This document shows, piece by piece, positions 19,271-27,659 of a stretch of 64,000 nucleotides of DNA. The stretch covers positions 1,687,411 to 1,751,410 of the forward strand of contig NZ_LT906662.1 in NCBI RefSeq assembly GCF_900205865.1. Direction: 5' to 3'. Position 1 is the stretch's first letter, and each line of letters opens with the position of its first letter. Below the pieces are notes generated by a model. The model searched no databases and was not told where the DNA came from. It worked only from the letters and a program-made list of their open reading frames with translations. The translations under genes were made by a program, and so were the position numbers. The DNA is from Thermoanaerobacterium sp. RBIITD. Its GTDB lineage: Bacteria; Bacillota; Thermoanaerobacteria; Thermoanaerobacterales; Thermoanaerobacteraceae.

Positions 19271-20502
19271 ATACAACACCGACCTCATCGAGGCTTCATA
19301 TAGCACTATTTGGGAGGAGAAATGCGGGAAAATCTAGCATCATAAATGCGCTGACGAATCAAAATATCGCAATCGTATCCGAGATCGCGGGAACTACAAC
19401 AGATCCTGTACAGAAGGCCATGGAGATACTTCCGATTGGACCTGTTGTAATCATTGATACAGCCGGTCTCGATGATACGGGAGAGCTAGGAGAATTAAGG
19501 ATAAAGAAGACATACGAGGTACTGAATAGGACGGATTTAGCACTCTTGGTGATAGATGGTACAATTGGCCCTTCGAAATTTGAAGAGGAAATATTAGAAA
19601 AAATAAGAGAAAAAAATATACCAGTTGTAGGGGTTATAAATAAAAGAGATTTGACGAATTATGATGAAAATGAGAAAGCTGATTGGGAGAGAAAACTTAA
19701 ATTAGAGCTTGTTGAAACATCTACGGAAAGCGGCTATGGAATTGATGAGCTAAAAAGGCAGATCATAAAAAAAGCCCCATATGACGAAAGAGAATTATCA
19801 ATCATATCAGATTTAATAAATCCGGGGGATTTTGTAGTTTTAGTTGTGCCAATAGATAAAGCTGCACCAAAGGGGAGGCTTATATTACCACAACAGCAGG
19901 TAATAAGAGATGTCATAGAAAATGATGCTATCGCCATTGTGACAAAAGAGTATGAATTAAAAGAGACAATTGAAAACCTGAATAAGAAGCCAACCTTACT
20001 CATAACAGATTCTCAAGCCTTCTTAAAAGTAAGCGCAGATACGCCGAAAGACATACCACTTACTTCATTTTCAATACTTTTTGCAAGGTATAAAGGTGAC
20101 CTTGATGAAATGACAAGGGGGTTAAAAGCCTTAGAAAGATTAAAACCAGGTGATAAAGTCTTGATTGCAGAAGGATGTACACACCATAGGCAATCTGACG
20201 ATATCGGTAAAGTAAAAATACCAAGATGGATAAGGCAGATCGTCGGTGGCGATATCCAGTTTGACTATGCAAGCGGTATGACATTTCCGGATAATTTAGA
20301 AAAATACAAGCTTATAGTACATTGCGGTGGATGTATGCTTAATAGAAGAGAAATGATGTACAGAATATCGTATGCGAAGGGGAAAAATGTACCAATTGTC
20401 AATTATGGCCTTTTAATTGCATATGTACAGGGAATATTGCCAAGAGCTATTGAAATGTTCCCATCAGCAAGACTTATCTATAAAGAAGGTCAAGGGGAAT
20501 AA
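19267..20502 (+). CDS. hydF: FeFe-hydrogenase H-cluster maturation GTPase HydF
   Basis: 411 residues. The N-terminal GTPase has the P-loop GRRNAGKSS, switch DTAG and NKRD. The C-terminal iron-sulfur region has the HydF cysteine/histidine set in EGCTHH and HCGGCM. HydF is the scaffold on which the 2Fe subcluster of FeFe hydrogenase is assembled before transfer to HydA. The start overlaps the aspA stop. HydE, HydG and HydA are not in the window. Confidence 0.97.
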   Translation: MNTTPTSSRLHIALFGRRNAGKSSIINALTNQNIAIVSEIAGTTTDPVQKAMEILPIGPVVIIDTAGLDDTGELGELRIKKTYEVLNRTDLALLVIDGTIGPSKFEEEILEKIREKNIPVVGVINKRDLTNYDENEKADWERKLKLELVETSTESGYGIDELKRQIIKKAPYDERELSIISDLINPGDFVVLVVPIDKAAPKGRLILPQQQVIRDVIENDAIAIVTKEYELKETIENLNKKPTLLITDSQAFLKVSADTPKDIPLTSFSILFARYKGDLDEMTRGLKALERLKPGDKVLIAEGCTHHRQSDDIGKVKIPRWIRQIVGGDIQFDYASGMTFPDNLEKYKLIVHCGGCMLNRREMMYRISYAKGKNVPIVNYGLLIAYVQGILPRAIEMFPSARLIYKEGQGE

Positions 20503-20520
20503 ATTCATTCCCGGATTTTT
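20490..20520. terminator. Terminator between hydF and the MFS gene
   Basis: GGGGAAT and ATTCCCG form a short stem followed by GATTTTTATT. It overlaps the hydF stop and lies at the convergence with the MFS gene. Confidence 0.6.
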
Positions 20521-21787
20521 ATTCATCTTGAATGTTTACACCTTTTCCAAAACTATATTTATACTGAAATCCTATGACATACAACACATAAACTGCACCG
20601 ATGACACCACTTATAATGAATGCAATATGAGCTCCGAATTTTTCTGCGAGGCCGCCAGCGTATAATGCACCTATAGGTGTAACCCCGCCAAACACTAAAG
20701 AATATACACTCATAACTCTCCCTCTATATTTATTCTCTGAATTAAGCTGTATTGTTGTATTAGCAGATGCAGAGAAAGTTATCATTGAAAAACCTGATAA
20801 TGCAAGAAGCACTATCGACGACCAGTAATAACTCTGAAAGCCAATTATAATCTGAAATAATCCCAATCCAAATCCACCTGCAATAAGATAAAATGGTTTT
20901 GCACCTTTGCTGCTTAAAGTAGCCAATAATAGTGCCCCGCATAAAGCTCCAACTCCCATCGCAGACATCAAAAAGCCATATCCAGCCGCTTCTTCATGCA
21001 GTATATTTTTAGCAAATACTGGGACTAAAACATTAAAATTCATAGAAAATGTGCTTAAAACTGCGATCATAAGTATTGTAACGATTATAACAGGTGTATT
21101 TTTTATATACTTTAAACCCTCTTTTATATCATTCAAAACCTCTTTCTTTTGTAAGATAGCCCTGCTTGTACCACCGTTAACATCAATCAATATTAAACCA
21201 ACGATTACCGCAATAAAACTAAGCGCATTGAGATAAAAACATATGGAATACCCTAGAATACCAATTAATATGCCGGCTATTCCAGGGCCTACTATCCTTG
21301 CACCATTAAATATGGATGAATTAAGGGAAATGGCATTCATTAGGTCTTCTTTACCAACCAAATCGATTATAAATGACTGTCTAGTAGGATTGTCTATAGT
21401 ATTGATAAAACCCATGATTGTTGCTAAAAAAACTATCTCCCAGTATGTTATCATTTTAAGCGCTGTAAGCGTTGCTAATACAAAGGCAGTTAACATAAGG
21501 CATGTCTGGGTGAATATCAATATTTTCCTTTTTGGAAATCTATCTATGATTACACCTGCAAATAATGACAAAAAAAGCATAGGCAAAAATTGTAGGGCAC
21601 TTACAAGGCCAAGCAAGAATGGGGAATTTGTCAATTTAAGGACTAACCAACCCTGCCCAATATTTTGCATCCATGTTCCTATGAGAGATATCATTTGCCC
21701 AAACCAAAATAATTTAAAATTTCTATGCCTTAGTGCAGGAAACATATGGTCGACGACTCTATCAAAGAATAATACAAATGTCTTCAC
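20519..21787 (-). CDS. MFS-family exporter (EntS/MFS_3-like)
   Basis: A 422-residue polytopic protein with 12 predicted membrane segments. It starts with the LRHRNFKLFWFGQMISLIG pattern of the EntS/MFS_3 group and has the loop signature DRFPKRK after TM2. Members export siderophores, macrolides or other small molecules; the substrate here is unknown. It lies 12 bases downstream of an XRE-TPR regulator on the same strand, suggesting co-transcription. Confidence 0.88.
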   Translation of the reverse strand: MKTFVLFFDRVVDHMFPALRHRNFKLFWFGQMISLIGTWMQNIGQGWLVLKLTNSPFLLGLVSALQFLPMLFLSLFAGVIIDRFPKRKILIFTQTCLMLTAFVLATLTALKMITYWEIVFLATIMGFINTIDNPTRQSFIIDLVGKEDLMNAISLNSSIFNGARIVGPGIAGILIGILGYSICFYLNALSFIAVIVGLILIDVNGGTSRAILQKKEVLNDIKEGLKYIKNTPVIIVTILMIAVLSTFSMNFNVLVPVFAKNILHEEAAGYGFLMSAMGVGALCGALLLATLSSKGAKPFYLIAGGFGLGLFQIIIGFQSYYWSSIVLLALSGFSMITFSASANTTIQLNSENKYRGRVMSVYSLVFGGVTPIGALYAGGLAEKFGAHIAFIISGVIGAVYVLYVIGFQYKYSFGKGVNIQDE

Positions 21788-21799
21788 TTAAAAGTCCTC

Positions 21800-23116
21800 C
21801 TATTTATAATAATCACATAATAGTTCAATAGATTTATTAAAATTCTCACTTGCAAGGTCCGGTTCACCAATTGTTATATATAGATTTCCCAATGCTTTGT
21901 ATGCGTCTGATAAATCTCTTTTAAGCCCCAGCTTTCTGAGTATTTCAACAGATTTAATAAGCTCTGATTTTGATTTTTCAAAATCATTAAGTTTTAAATG
22001 AATACTTCCTAATAATGTATATAACCTCCCTATTTCCTCCTCTTCATTTAATTCTTTTACAATTTCCATAGAGGCATTTAAATGATCTATTGCTTTCTCA
22101 AAATTTTCCATATAAAAATCGATTCTGCCTAATTCAGTCAAATTATATGCCATGCCCAATCTGTCGTTTAAGTCCTTGTAAATCGCATAACTGTAGAAAA
22201 AATATTTTTTTGCAATATCATACTTTTTTAAATCTGTATAAACAAATCCCATATAATTGTATTCATTAGCAATATCGCTTTTTGCGTTTAATGCTTTACT
22301 AATAACAAGAGATTTTCTAATGTACTTCAGTGCATCTTTGTATTCTTTGAGTCTGTAGCTAACAAGTCCAAGTCCATTATTGCACTTTGCAATATAATCA
22401 ACTGTTTTAGTTTTAGTTGCATAGCTTAAACACTTTAGATAATAGTCCCTCGCTTTAATTAGTTCGCCCATTTTGTTATAGAGAGTTCCTATGCTGTATA
22501 ATATCCTACATTTAAGTTCATAATTTATAATGCTGCTTTTCTCGAATTCATCAGCCGCTTTTAGATAATATGAAAGGGATGTAGAAAAGTTTTGCAGATT
22601 ACCATAGCAAAGGCCAAGATGGTAATAAATTTCTACCAAGATTTCATATGCTGAGTTTTCAGTAAAATATGGCAAGCATTCTTCAAATATATTCAATGCA
22701 GATTTATAATTTTTTAAATAAACATAAGTCCTGCCAAGATAAAAGCTAACTATTTTTAAAGAAAAATTGTCAAGATTACATTCAAGAACCTTTTTATATA
22801 TATTTATGGCATCCTCGTAATTTCCACTGTCGATTGCTCTTCTACCATCAATTATCAATTTAAATGCTTTTTTATACATATTAATTTCTTCTAAAAGTTC
22901 GGCTTTTTCTTTATAATCATCATCAAGAAAATATACTAATGGCTTATTTAATTTATTTGCTATAAAGTTCAAGGCTTTGAGGGACGGGTTAATTTTTCCC
23001 TTTTCAATTAAGCTGATATAGCCTTTAGAAAATTCATCACCAGATATGTCGCCTTGCTTTAAAAAAAGCTTTTTCCTTTCTTCTCTAATTTTTTTCCCGA
23101 GCTTTACTACATCCAT
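21800..23116 (-). CDS. XRE helix-turn-helix regulator with C-terminal TPR repeats
   Basis: 438 residues. Residues 1-65 are a Cro/CI-type HTH (GYISLIEKGKINPSLKALNFIA). The rest is a series of 34-residue tetratricopeptide repeats, e.g. YYHLGLCYGNLQNFSTSLSYY and similar units. This is the layout of peptide-responsive RRNPP-like regulators. No small secreted peptide gene is evident next to it, so the ligand is unknown. It probably controls itself and the MFS gene. Confidence 0.88.
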   Translation of the reverse strand: MDVVKLGKKIREERKKLFLKQGDISGDEFSKGYISLIEKGKINPSLKALNFIANKLNKPLVYFLDDDYKEKAELLEEINMYKKAFKLIIDGRRAIDSGNYEDAINIYKKVLECNLDNFSLKIVSFYLGRTYVYLKNYKSALNIFEECLPYFTENSAYEILVEIYYHLGLCYGNLQNFSTSLSYYLKAADEFEKSSIINYELKCRILYSIGTLYNKMGELIKARDYYLKCLSYATKTKTVDYIAKCNNGLGLVSYRLKEYKDALKYIRKSLVISKALNAKSDIANEYNYMGFVYTDLKKYDIAKKYFFYSYAIYKDLNDRLGMAYNLTELGRIDFYMENFEKAIDHLNASMEIVKELNEEEEIGRLYTLLGSIHLKLNDFEKSKSELIKSVEILRKLGLKRDLSDAYKALGNLYITIGEPDLASENFNKSIELLCDYYK

Positions 23117-23252
23117 TATAAAATCTGCCCCCCTTAATGATTATAAATTATATTATAATTTAACTTATGACGTTTTTCAATTATATAAATTAAATTTATT
23201 AATAAATTTTAAGATAAATAAATATTTTTGCTAATAATTATGTATTCCTATA

Positions 23253-23283
23253 TTGTTTTTTTATTGCAATCTCATGGTATAAT
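23253..23283 (+). promoter_or_regulatory. Probable sigma-A promoter of yabN
   Basis: A perfect TATAAT lies at 23278-23283, 22 bases before the yabN ATG. The -35 is weak (TTGTTT at 23253, 19-base spacer). Confidence 0.5.
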
Positions 23284-23305
23284 AAAGAATAATGGAGGTG
23301 AAATA

Positions 23306-24787
23306 ATGGGTAAGCTAATAATAGTGGGTCTTGGACCCGGTTCATATGATCAAATTACACTTGGAACACTTGAAAAGATTAAAAATGCAGATAAGCTATT
23401 TTTGAGAACAGCAAAGCATCCAGCTGCTGAATATTTAAGGAAATTAGGTTTACAATACACCACATTTGACAAAATATATGAAGAAAGCTCAACATTTGAA
23501 GAGGTTTATGACACTATTGCTCGGGAAATAATAGATATTGCTGAAAAATATAATAATATAGTATATGCTGTTCCTGGAAATCCCCTTGTTGCTGAAAAAT
23601 CTGTCGAATGTATATTAAAGTTTTCGAGGGAAAATGTCGATATAAATTTGGAAATCATTCCAGCTATGAGTTTTATAGATGTAGTTATAAACGAGTTAAA
23701 AATTGATCCTGTATATGGACTAAAAATTATCGATGCTTTGTCAATAGATAGTATAAAACCTGACAAAAAATGCAACAATTTAATAACACAGGTATATAGC
23801 AGAATGGTAGCATCAAATATAAAACTTAAGCTTATGGAGATTTACGGTGATGTTTTTGAAGTTACAGTTATAAAAAGAGCTGGATTAAAAGACGAGCAAA
23901 GAATCGAAGCAATGCCATTATATATGATTGATAGGATTGATTGGATAGATTACCTTACATCTATTTATATTCCACCTGTTAAAAATATTGTACAAGAAAG
24001 GTATGATATTAATGATCTAATCGAGATAATGGCGATACTTAGAAGTGAAAATGGCTGCCCATGGGATAAAGAACAGGATCACGATAAATTAAAGAGATAT
24101 TTAATCGAAGAATGTTATGAGGTAATTGATGCAATTAATAAAAAGTCGGACGAAAATCTGCTTGAGGAACTCGGTGACGTTCTTTTACAAGTTGTTTTTC
24201 ATTCACAAATAGCAAGCGAAAGAGGGGCGTTTGATTTTCATGATGTTTGCGATGGCGAATGTAAAAAGATGGTGTTTAGACACCCACATATTTTTGGTGA
24301 AGAAGAAATAAAAACATCAGATGCTGTTTTAAAGAGGTGGGATGAGATAAAAAAAGGCGAAAAAGGTCTTAAATCTCATACAGATGAATTAAAAGATGTC
24401 CCGCGGTCTATGCCAGCTCTAATTCGAGGTTACAAAGTTCAAGAAAAAGCGGCAAAAGTTGGGTTTGACTGGAATCATGTCGATGATGCCATATTAAAGG
24501 TCTATGAGGAGTTAAATGAATTTAAGGAGGTGTATAAAGGGAAAGATAAGGATAGAAAAATTGAAGAATTAGGGGATTTGATTTTTGCTGTAGTAAATGT
24601 AGCCAGATTTTTAAGCATTGACCCCGAGCTTGCTGTGCATAAAACTGTTGATAAATTCATAAAAAGATTCAAGTACATTGAAGATTCCGCAAATACAATG
24701 GGGCAAAGGATGGAAAATATGACATTATCTGAGATGGATTTGCTCTGGAATGAAGCAAAAATGCATAATTTTGATAAAAAAGATTAA
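23306..24787 (+). CDS. yabN: YabN: tetrapyrrole methylase-like plus MazG nucleotide pyrophosphohydrolase
   Basis: 493 residues from an ATG at 23306 with GGAGGTG upstream. The N-terminal 230 residues are a SAM-dependent tetrapyrrole methylase fold (LIIVGLGPGSYDQIT). The C-terminal half is a MazG domain with the EEXXE-type metal motifs in LIEECYEVIDAI and EELGDVLLQVVFH, and a second set in ELGDLIFAVVNVARF. MazG hydrolyses non-canonical NTPs. The gene order yabN-(hup)-yabO-yabP-yabQ-divIC-yabR follows the Bacillus arrangement. Confidence 0.93.
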   Translation: MGKLIIVGLGPGSYDQITLGTLEKIKNADKLFLRTAKHPAAEYLRKLGLQYTTFDKIYEESSTFEEVYDTIAREIIDIAEKYNNIVYAVPGNPLVAEKSVECILKFSRENVDINLEIIPAMSFIDVVINELKIDPVYGLKIIDALSIDSIKPDKKCNNLITQVYSRMVASNIKLKLMEIYGDVFEVTVIKRAGLKDEQRIEAMPLYMIDRIDWIDYLTSIYIPPVKNIVQERYDINDLIEIMAILRSENGCPWDKEQDHDKLKRYLIEECYEVIDAINKKSDENLLEELGDVLLQVVFHSQIASERGAFDFHDVCDGECKKMVFRHPHIFGEEEIKTSDAVLKRWDEIKKGEKGLKSHTDELKDVPRSMPALIRGYKVQEKAAKVGFDWNHVDDAILKVYEELNEFKEVYKGKDKDRKIEELGDLIFAVVNVARFLSIDPELAVHKTVDKFIKRFKYIEDSANTMGQRMENMTLSEMDLLWNEAKMHNFDKKD

Positions 24788-24867
24788 AAATAAGCTTAAA
24801 TTAGAAGGATTTTTTAAATTTGTGAAGAATAAATAAGTGTAGTATATTTTACTAAGGAGGTATAATC

Positions 24868-25143
24868 GTGAATAAAGCAGATCTTGTTACAAAGATTGCA
24901 GAAAAAAGCGAATTAACGAAGAAAGAAGCAGAGAAAGCGTTAAATGCTTTCGTAGATGCAGTGCAAGAAGCACTCCAGCAAGGTGATAAAGTGCAGTTGG
25001 TTGGCTTCGGAACATTTGAGGTAAGAGAAAGAGCAGAAAGAAAGGGCAGGAATCCTCAGACAAAAGAAGAAATAACAATTCCTGCATCGAAGGCACCAGT
25101 ATTTAAAGCAGGCAAAGCTTTAAAAGATTTGGTGAATGCGTAA
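24868..25143 (+). CDS. hup: HU-family nucleoid protein
   Basis: A 91-residue HU protein with [20 protein letters not shown], the DNA-binding arm signature, and the C-terminal [15 protein letters not shown] start at 24868 follows AAGGAGG. It compacts chromosomal DNA as a dimer. It sits between yabN and yabO, where Bacillus has no gene, an arrangement seen in other clostridia. Confidence 0.97.
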   Translation: MNKADLVTKIAEKSELTKKEAEKALNAFVDAVQEALQQGDKVQLVGFGTFEVRERAERKGRNPQTKEEITIPASKAPVFKAGKALKDLVNA

Positions 25144-25174
25144 ATCAGGTCGTATGACCTGATTTATCTTTTAA
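25141..25174 (+). terminator. Terminator after hup
   Basis: AAATCAGGTC-GTAT-GACCTGATTT is a 10-bp perfect stem followed by ATCTTTT. It overlaps the hup stop and would isolate abundant hup transcription from rqcP. Confidence 0.75.
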
Positions 25175-25188
25175 GGAGACGGAAATCA

Positions 25189-25428
25189 ATGCGGTTAGAT
25201 AAATTTCTTAAAGTGTCACGGCTTATAAAAAGAAGAACAATAGCAAAAGAAGCATGTGATAAAGGCATGATATCAATTAACGGAAAAGTAGCTAAGGCCG
25301 GTGATGTCCTTAAAGAAGGGGATATCATTGAAATCAATTTCGGAAGTAAAGCTATAAAGGCTGAAGTTGTCGATCTAAAAGAACATGTATTAAAAGACGA
25401 AGCAGAGAATATGTATAAGTTACTTTAA
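25189..25428 (+). CDS. rqcP: RqcP/YabO, S4-domain ribosome-quality-control factor
   Basis: A 79-residue S4 RNA-binding protein (MRLDKFLKVSRLIKRRTIAKEA), the Hsp15/YabO family. In Bacillus subtilis RqcP helps RqcH add alanine tails on stalled 50S-peptidyl-tRNA complexes. The ATG follows AAGGAGACG. The family assignment is clear; the RQC role is from the homologue. Confidence 0.93.
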   Translation: MRLDKFLKVSRLIKRRTIAKEACDKGMISINGKVAKAGDVLKEGDIIEINFGSKAIKAEVVDLKEHVLKDEAENMYKLL

Positions 25429-25558
25429 AGATGTATTATTTTATTTAAGTTAAAGTATTAAATATTTATAAATATGAATACATCTCAATAATCCTTCCTA
25501 TACTAACATAAAAGTATATATATATTTATACGTTAAGTTTAGCATAGGAGGGATTTTT

Positions 25559-26533
25559 TTGCGAAATAAATTAAAATTATTATTATTGGTTATGACAGCT
25601 ATATTTGCTTTGACATCTTGTACAACACCATCTAAAAAACCATTGCAAAAAAGAAAACCACAAGTGTTATTACCTGCAATACCGGCAAAGATTAGCCGTG
25701 GTAATAAAAAGGAACCTGTTTTAAAGGTATATATAAGTCAAACAGGAAAGATAGAAACTATGCCACTTGAGCAATATGTTATGGGTACTGTTGCGGGGGA
25801 GATAAAAAATGATTGGCCGATAGAGGCATTAAAAGCACAAGCCATTCTAGCTAGAAGTTATGTATTGAACTTCGTTGATACTAAAAAGTCGAAATATGAC
25901 GGAGCAGATATATCAACAGATTTTGAAGAAGCGCAGGCATGGAATCCAGCAAACATAAACTTAAGAATCAGAAAAGCTGTAAATGATACAAGGGGGACTG
26001 TCGCTATATTCAATGGTAAATATATAGATGCATGGTTTCATTCAGATGCAGCAGGTAGAACTGCTATGGCAAAAGAAGGGTTAAATTATAAAAAGCCAGA
26101 ACCGCCGTATATTGAAAGTGTGAAGTCAAATGATAGTAAAGATGCCCCCGCAAATATAAAAAACTGGACTGCGACATTTACAAAACAAGATGTTTTAAAT
26201 GCACTTAATAAGATGGGTGTGAACATAAAGGATTTTAGTTCAGTTACTATAGGGACAAAAGGTGGATCGGGAAGGACTGTAAATCTTAATTTTGATAAAA
26301 CTCCTGTAAATGCACCAGACTTTAGAATAGCTATTGGCAGTGAAAAAATGAAATCTACAATGCTTGACAGTGTAAAATATGATGGCAGCAATCTCCTTAT
26401 AAAAGGAAGGGGATTTGGTCATGGAGTCGGCATGTCGCAATGGGGCGCATATCAAATGGCAAAACAAGGTTCGAAAGCTAAAGATATAATTATGCATTAC
26501 TTTAAAAATTTGAATATTGTAAAACTATGGTAA
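25559..26533 (+). CDS. SpoIID/LytB-domain lipoprotein
   Basis: A 324-residue protein with a lipoprotein signal (LLLVMTAIFALTSCTT, lipobox cysteine near residue 21) and a SpoIID/LytB domain (PLEQYVMGTVAGEI, ALKAQAILARSY, GRGFGHGVGMSQWGA). SpoIID is a lytic transglycosylase acting in engulfment. This lipidated copy would act on peptidoglycan outside the membrane. A TTG start at 25559 follows AGGAGGG. Its location in the yab sporulation cluster supports a sporulation or division role, but it may be a paralogue rather than SpoIID itself. Confidence 0.88.
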   Translation: MRNKLKLLLLVMTAIFALTSCTTPSKKPLQKRKPQVLLPAIPAKISRGNKKEPVLKVYISQTGKIETMPLEQYVMGTVAGEIKNDWPIEALKAQAILARSYVLNFVDTKKSKYDGADISTDFEEAQAWNPANINLRIRKAVNDTRGTVAIFNGKYIDAWFHSDAAGRTAMAKEGLNYKKPEPPYIESVKSNDSKDAPANIKNWTATFTKQDVLNALNKMGVNIKDFSSVTIGTKGGSGRTVNLNFDKTPVNAPDFRIAIGSEKMKSTMLDSVKYDGSNLLIKGRGFGHGVGMSQWGAYQMAKQGSKAKDIIMHYFKNLNIVKLW

Positions 26534-26540
26534 TTGGAAC

Positions 26541-26572
26541 GCGAAGAGGGTTATGATTAAAACCCTCTTTTA
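26541..26572 (+). terminator. Terminator after the SpoIID-like gene
   Basis: AAGAGGGTT and AACCCTCTTTT form a 9-bp stem around an ATGATTAA loop, followed by TTATT. Confidence 0.8.
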
Positions 26573-26573
26573 T

Positions 26574-26601
26574 TGATATTTGTTCTAAAATACCATACAC
26601 C
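26574..26601 (+). promoter_or_regulatory. Possible sigma-E promoter of yabP
   Basis: TGATATT (26574-26580) and CATACACC (26594-26601), spaced by 13 bases, resemble the mother-cell sigma-E consensus (KMATATT and CATACAnT), with mismatches in both boxes. yabP is sigma-E dependent in Bacillus. Confidence 0.4.
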
Positions 26602-26632
26602 TTCATAAAATTAGATAAAAAGAGGAGGTGTT

Positions 26633-26929
26633 ATGATGGAGGATAGAAGAGGGACAAACAGTAATAAACAACAGAACATCACAATACAAAACAGAGAAAA
26701 GATGCAGGTAACTGGTGTAGATAATGTAGTAAGTTTTGATGATGAATTGGTTATACTTGAAACGGCACTGGGACTTTTAACAATAAAAGGACAGGACCTT
26801 CATATAAATAAACTTAATTTAGATGAAGGAAATGTATCTATTGATGGAGAACTTGTAAGCCTTACATACAGCGATAGAAGTGGAATAATGGGTAAATCTG
26901 GAGGATTTTTAAGTAGGATGTTTAAATAA
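26633..26929 (+). CDS. yabP: Sporulation protein YabP
   Basis: A 98-residue YabP family protein with the pattern VTGVDNVVSFDDELVILET and the glycine-rich tail. The ATG follows AGAGGAGGTG. In Bacillus YabP is made in the mother cell and is needed for spore coat/cortex formation with YabQ; the biochemical role is unknown. Confidence 0.93.
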   Translation: MMEDRRGTNSNKQQNITIQNREKMQVTGVDNVVSFDDELVILETALGLLTIKGQDLHINKLNLDEGNVSIDGELVSLTYSDRSGIMGKSGGFLSRMFK

Positions 26930-26948
26930 AAGTGAAGTGATGCCAACA

Positions 26949-26977
26949 TTGAAAAGTTATCCCTTTTCGTGTATCAT
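26949..26977 (+). promoter_or_regulatory. Sigma-A promoter of the HAD phosphatase gene
   Basis: TTGAAA at 26949-26954 and TATCAT at 26972-26977 with an exact 17-base spacer, about 30 bases before the ATG at 27008. Confidence 0.65.
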
Positions 26978-27007
26978 TGTATTAAAATGATGTAAAGGGG
27001 ATGCATT

Positions 27008-27634
27008 ATGTGTACCTATATACTTGTTGATTTTGATGGCACCATAACAAAAGAAGATACTTGTTATGCAATGGTTAAGGCATTTGCAAAGGATGGCTGG
27101 CAGGAGATAGAAAGAAAATGGGAGACAGGTTTGATTAGTACCGAAGAATGTGCACTTGAGACGTTTAAGCTTATGGATATGGATGAAGAAAAGCTAAAAA
27201 AACTTCTTAATAAAATAGAAATAGATGAGTATTTTAAGGACTTTTTAAACTTATGTAACAAGAGAGGATACAAAGTCATAATTGCAAGCGATGGATATGA
27301 TTTTAATATTAAAACTATTCTTAACAAGTACAATATACATCTTGAATATTATAGCAATAGACTATATTTTAAAGATGGGAATATTGTTGCTAAATTTAAT
27401 ACATCATCGGAATGTGATAAATGTGGTTCATGCAAACTTGAGATATTAAAAAAATACAAAAATGACAATACAGAAGTTATTTTTATTGGTGATGGTTATT
27501 CAGACATATGTGTAGCAAAATATGCAGATAAACTATTTGCACGTGATACACTGCTAAAATATTGTATAGAAAATAATATTCCCCATATACCGTTTAATAA
27601 TTTTAAAGATGTGATAGAAGAAATAAAGCGATAA
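27008..27634 (+). CDS. HAD-superfamily phosphatase, MtnX-like
   Basis: A 208-residue HAD hydrolase with motif I DFDGTIT, motif II ASDGYDF and motif III/IV IFIGDGYSD. A cysteine cluster CDKCGSC near residue 140 lies in the cap region. It is closest to the MtnX/phosphoserine-phosphatase-like group, which dephosphorylates small phosphometabolites. The substrate is unknown. Confidence 0.85.
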   Translation: MCTYILVDFDGTITKEDTCYAMVKAFAKDGWQEIERKWETGLISTEECALETFKLMDMDEEKLKKLLNKIEIDEYFKDFLNLCNKRGYKVIIASDGYDFNIKTILNKYNIHLEYYSNRLYFKDGNIVAKFNTSSECDKCGSCKLEILKKYKNDNTEVIFIGDGYSDICVAKYADKLFARDTLLKYCIENNIPHIPFNNFKDVIEEIKR

Positions 27635-27659
27635 ACCTATTTTGAGTTTATCGCTTTTG
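27625..27659. terminator. Bidirectional terminator between the HAD and pyrophosphatase genes
   Basis: AAGCGATAAAC and GTTTATCGCTT form an 11-bp perfect stem with an A-run before and a T-run after. It overlaps both converging stop codons. Confidence 0.85.
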
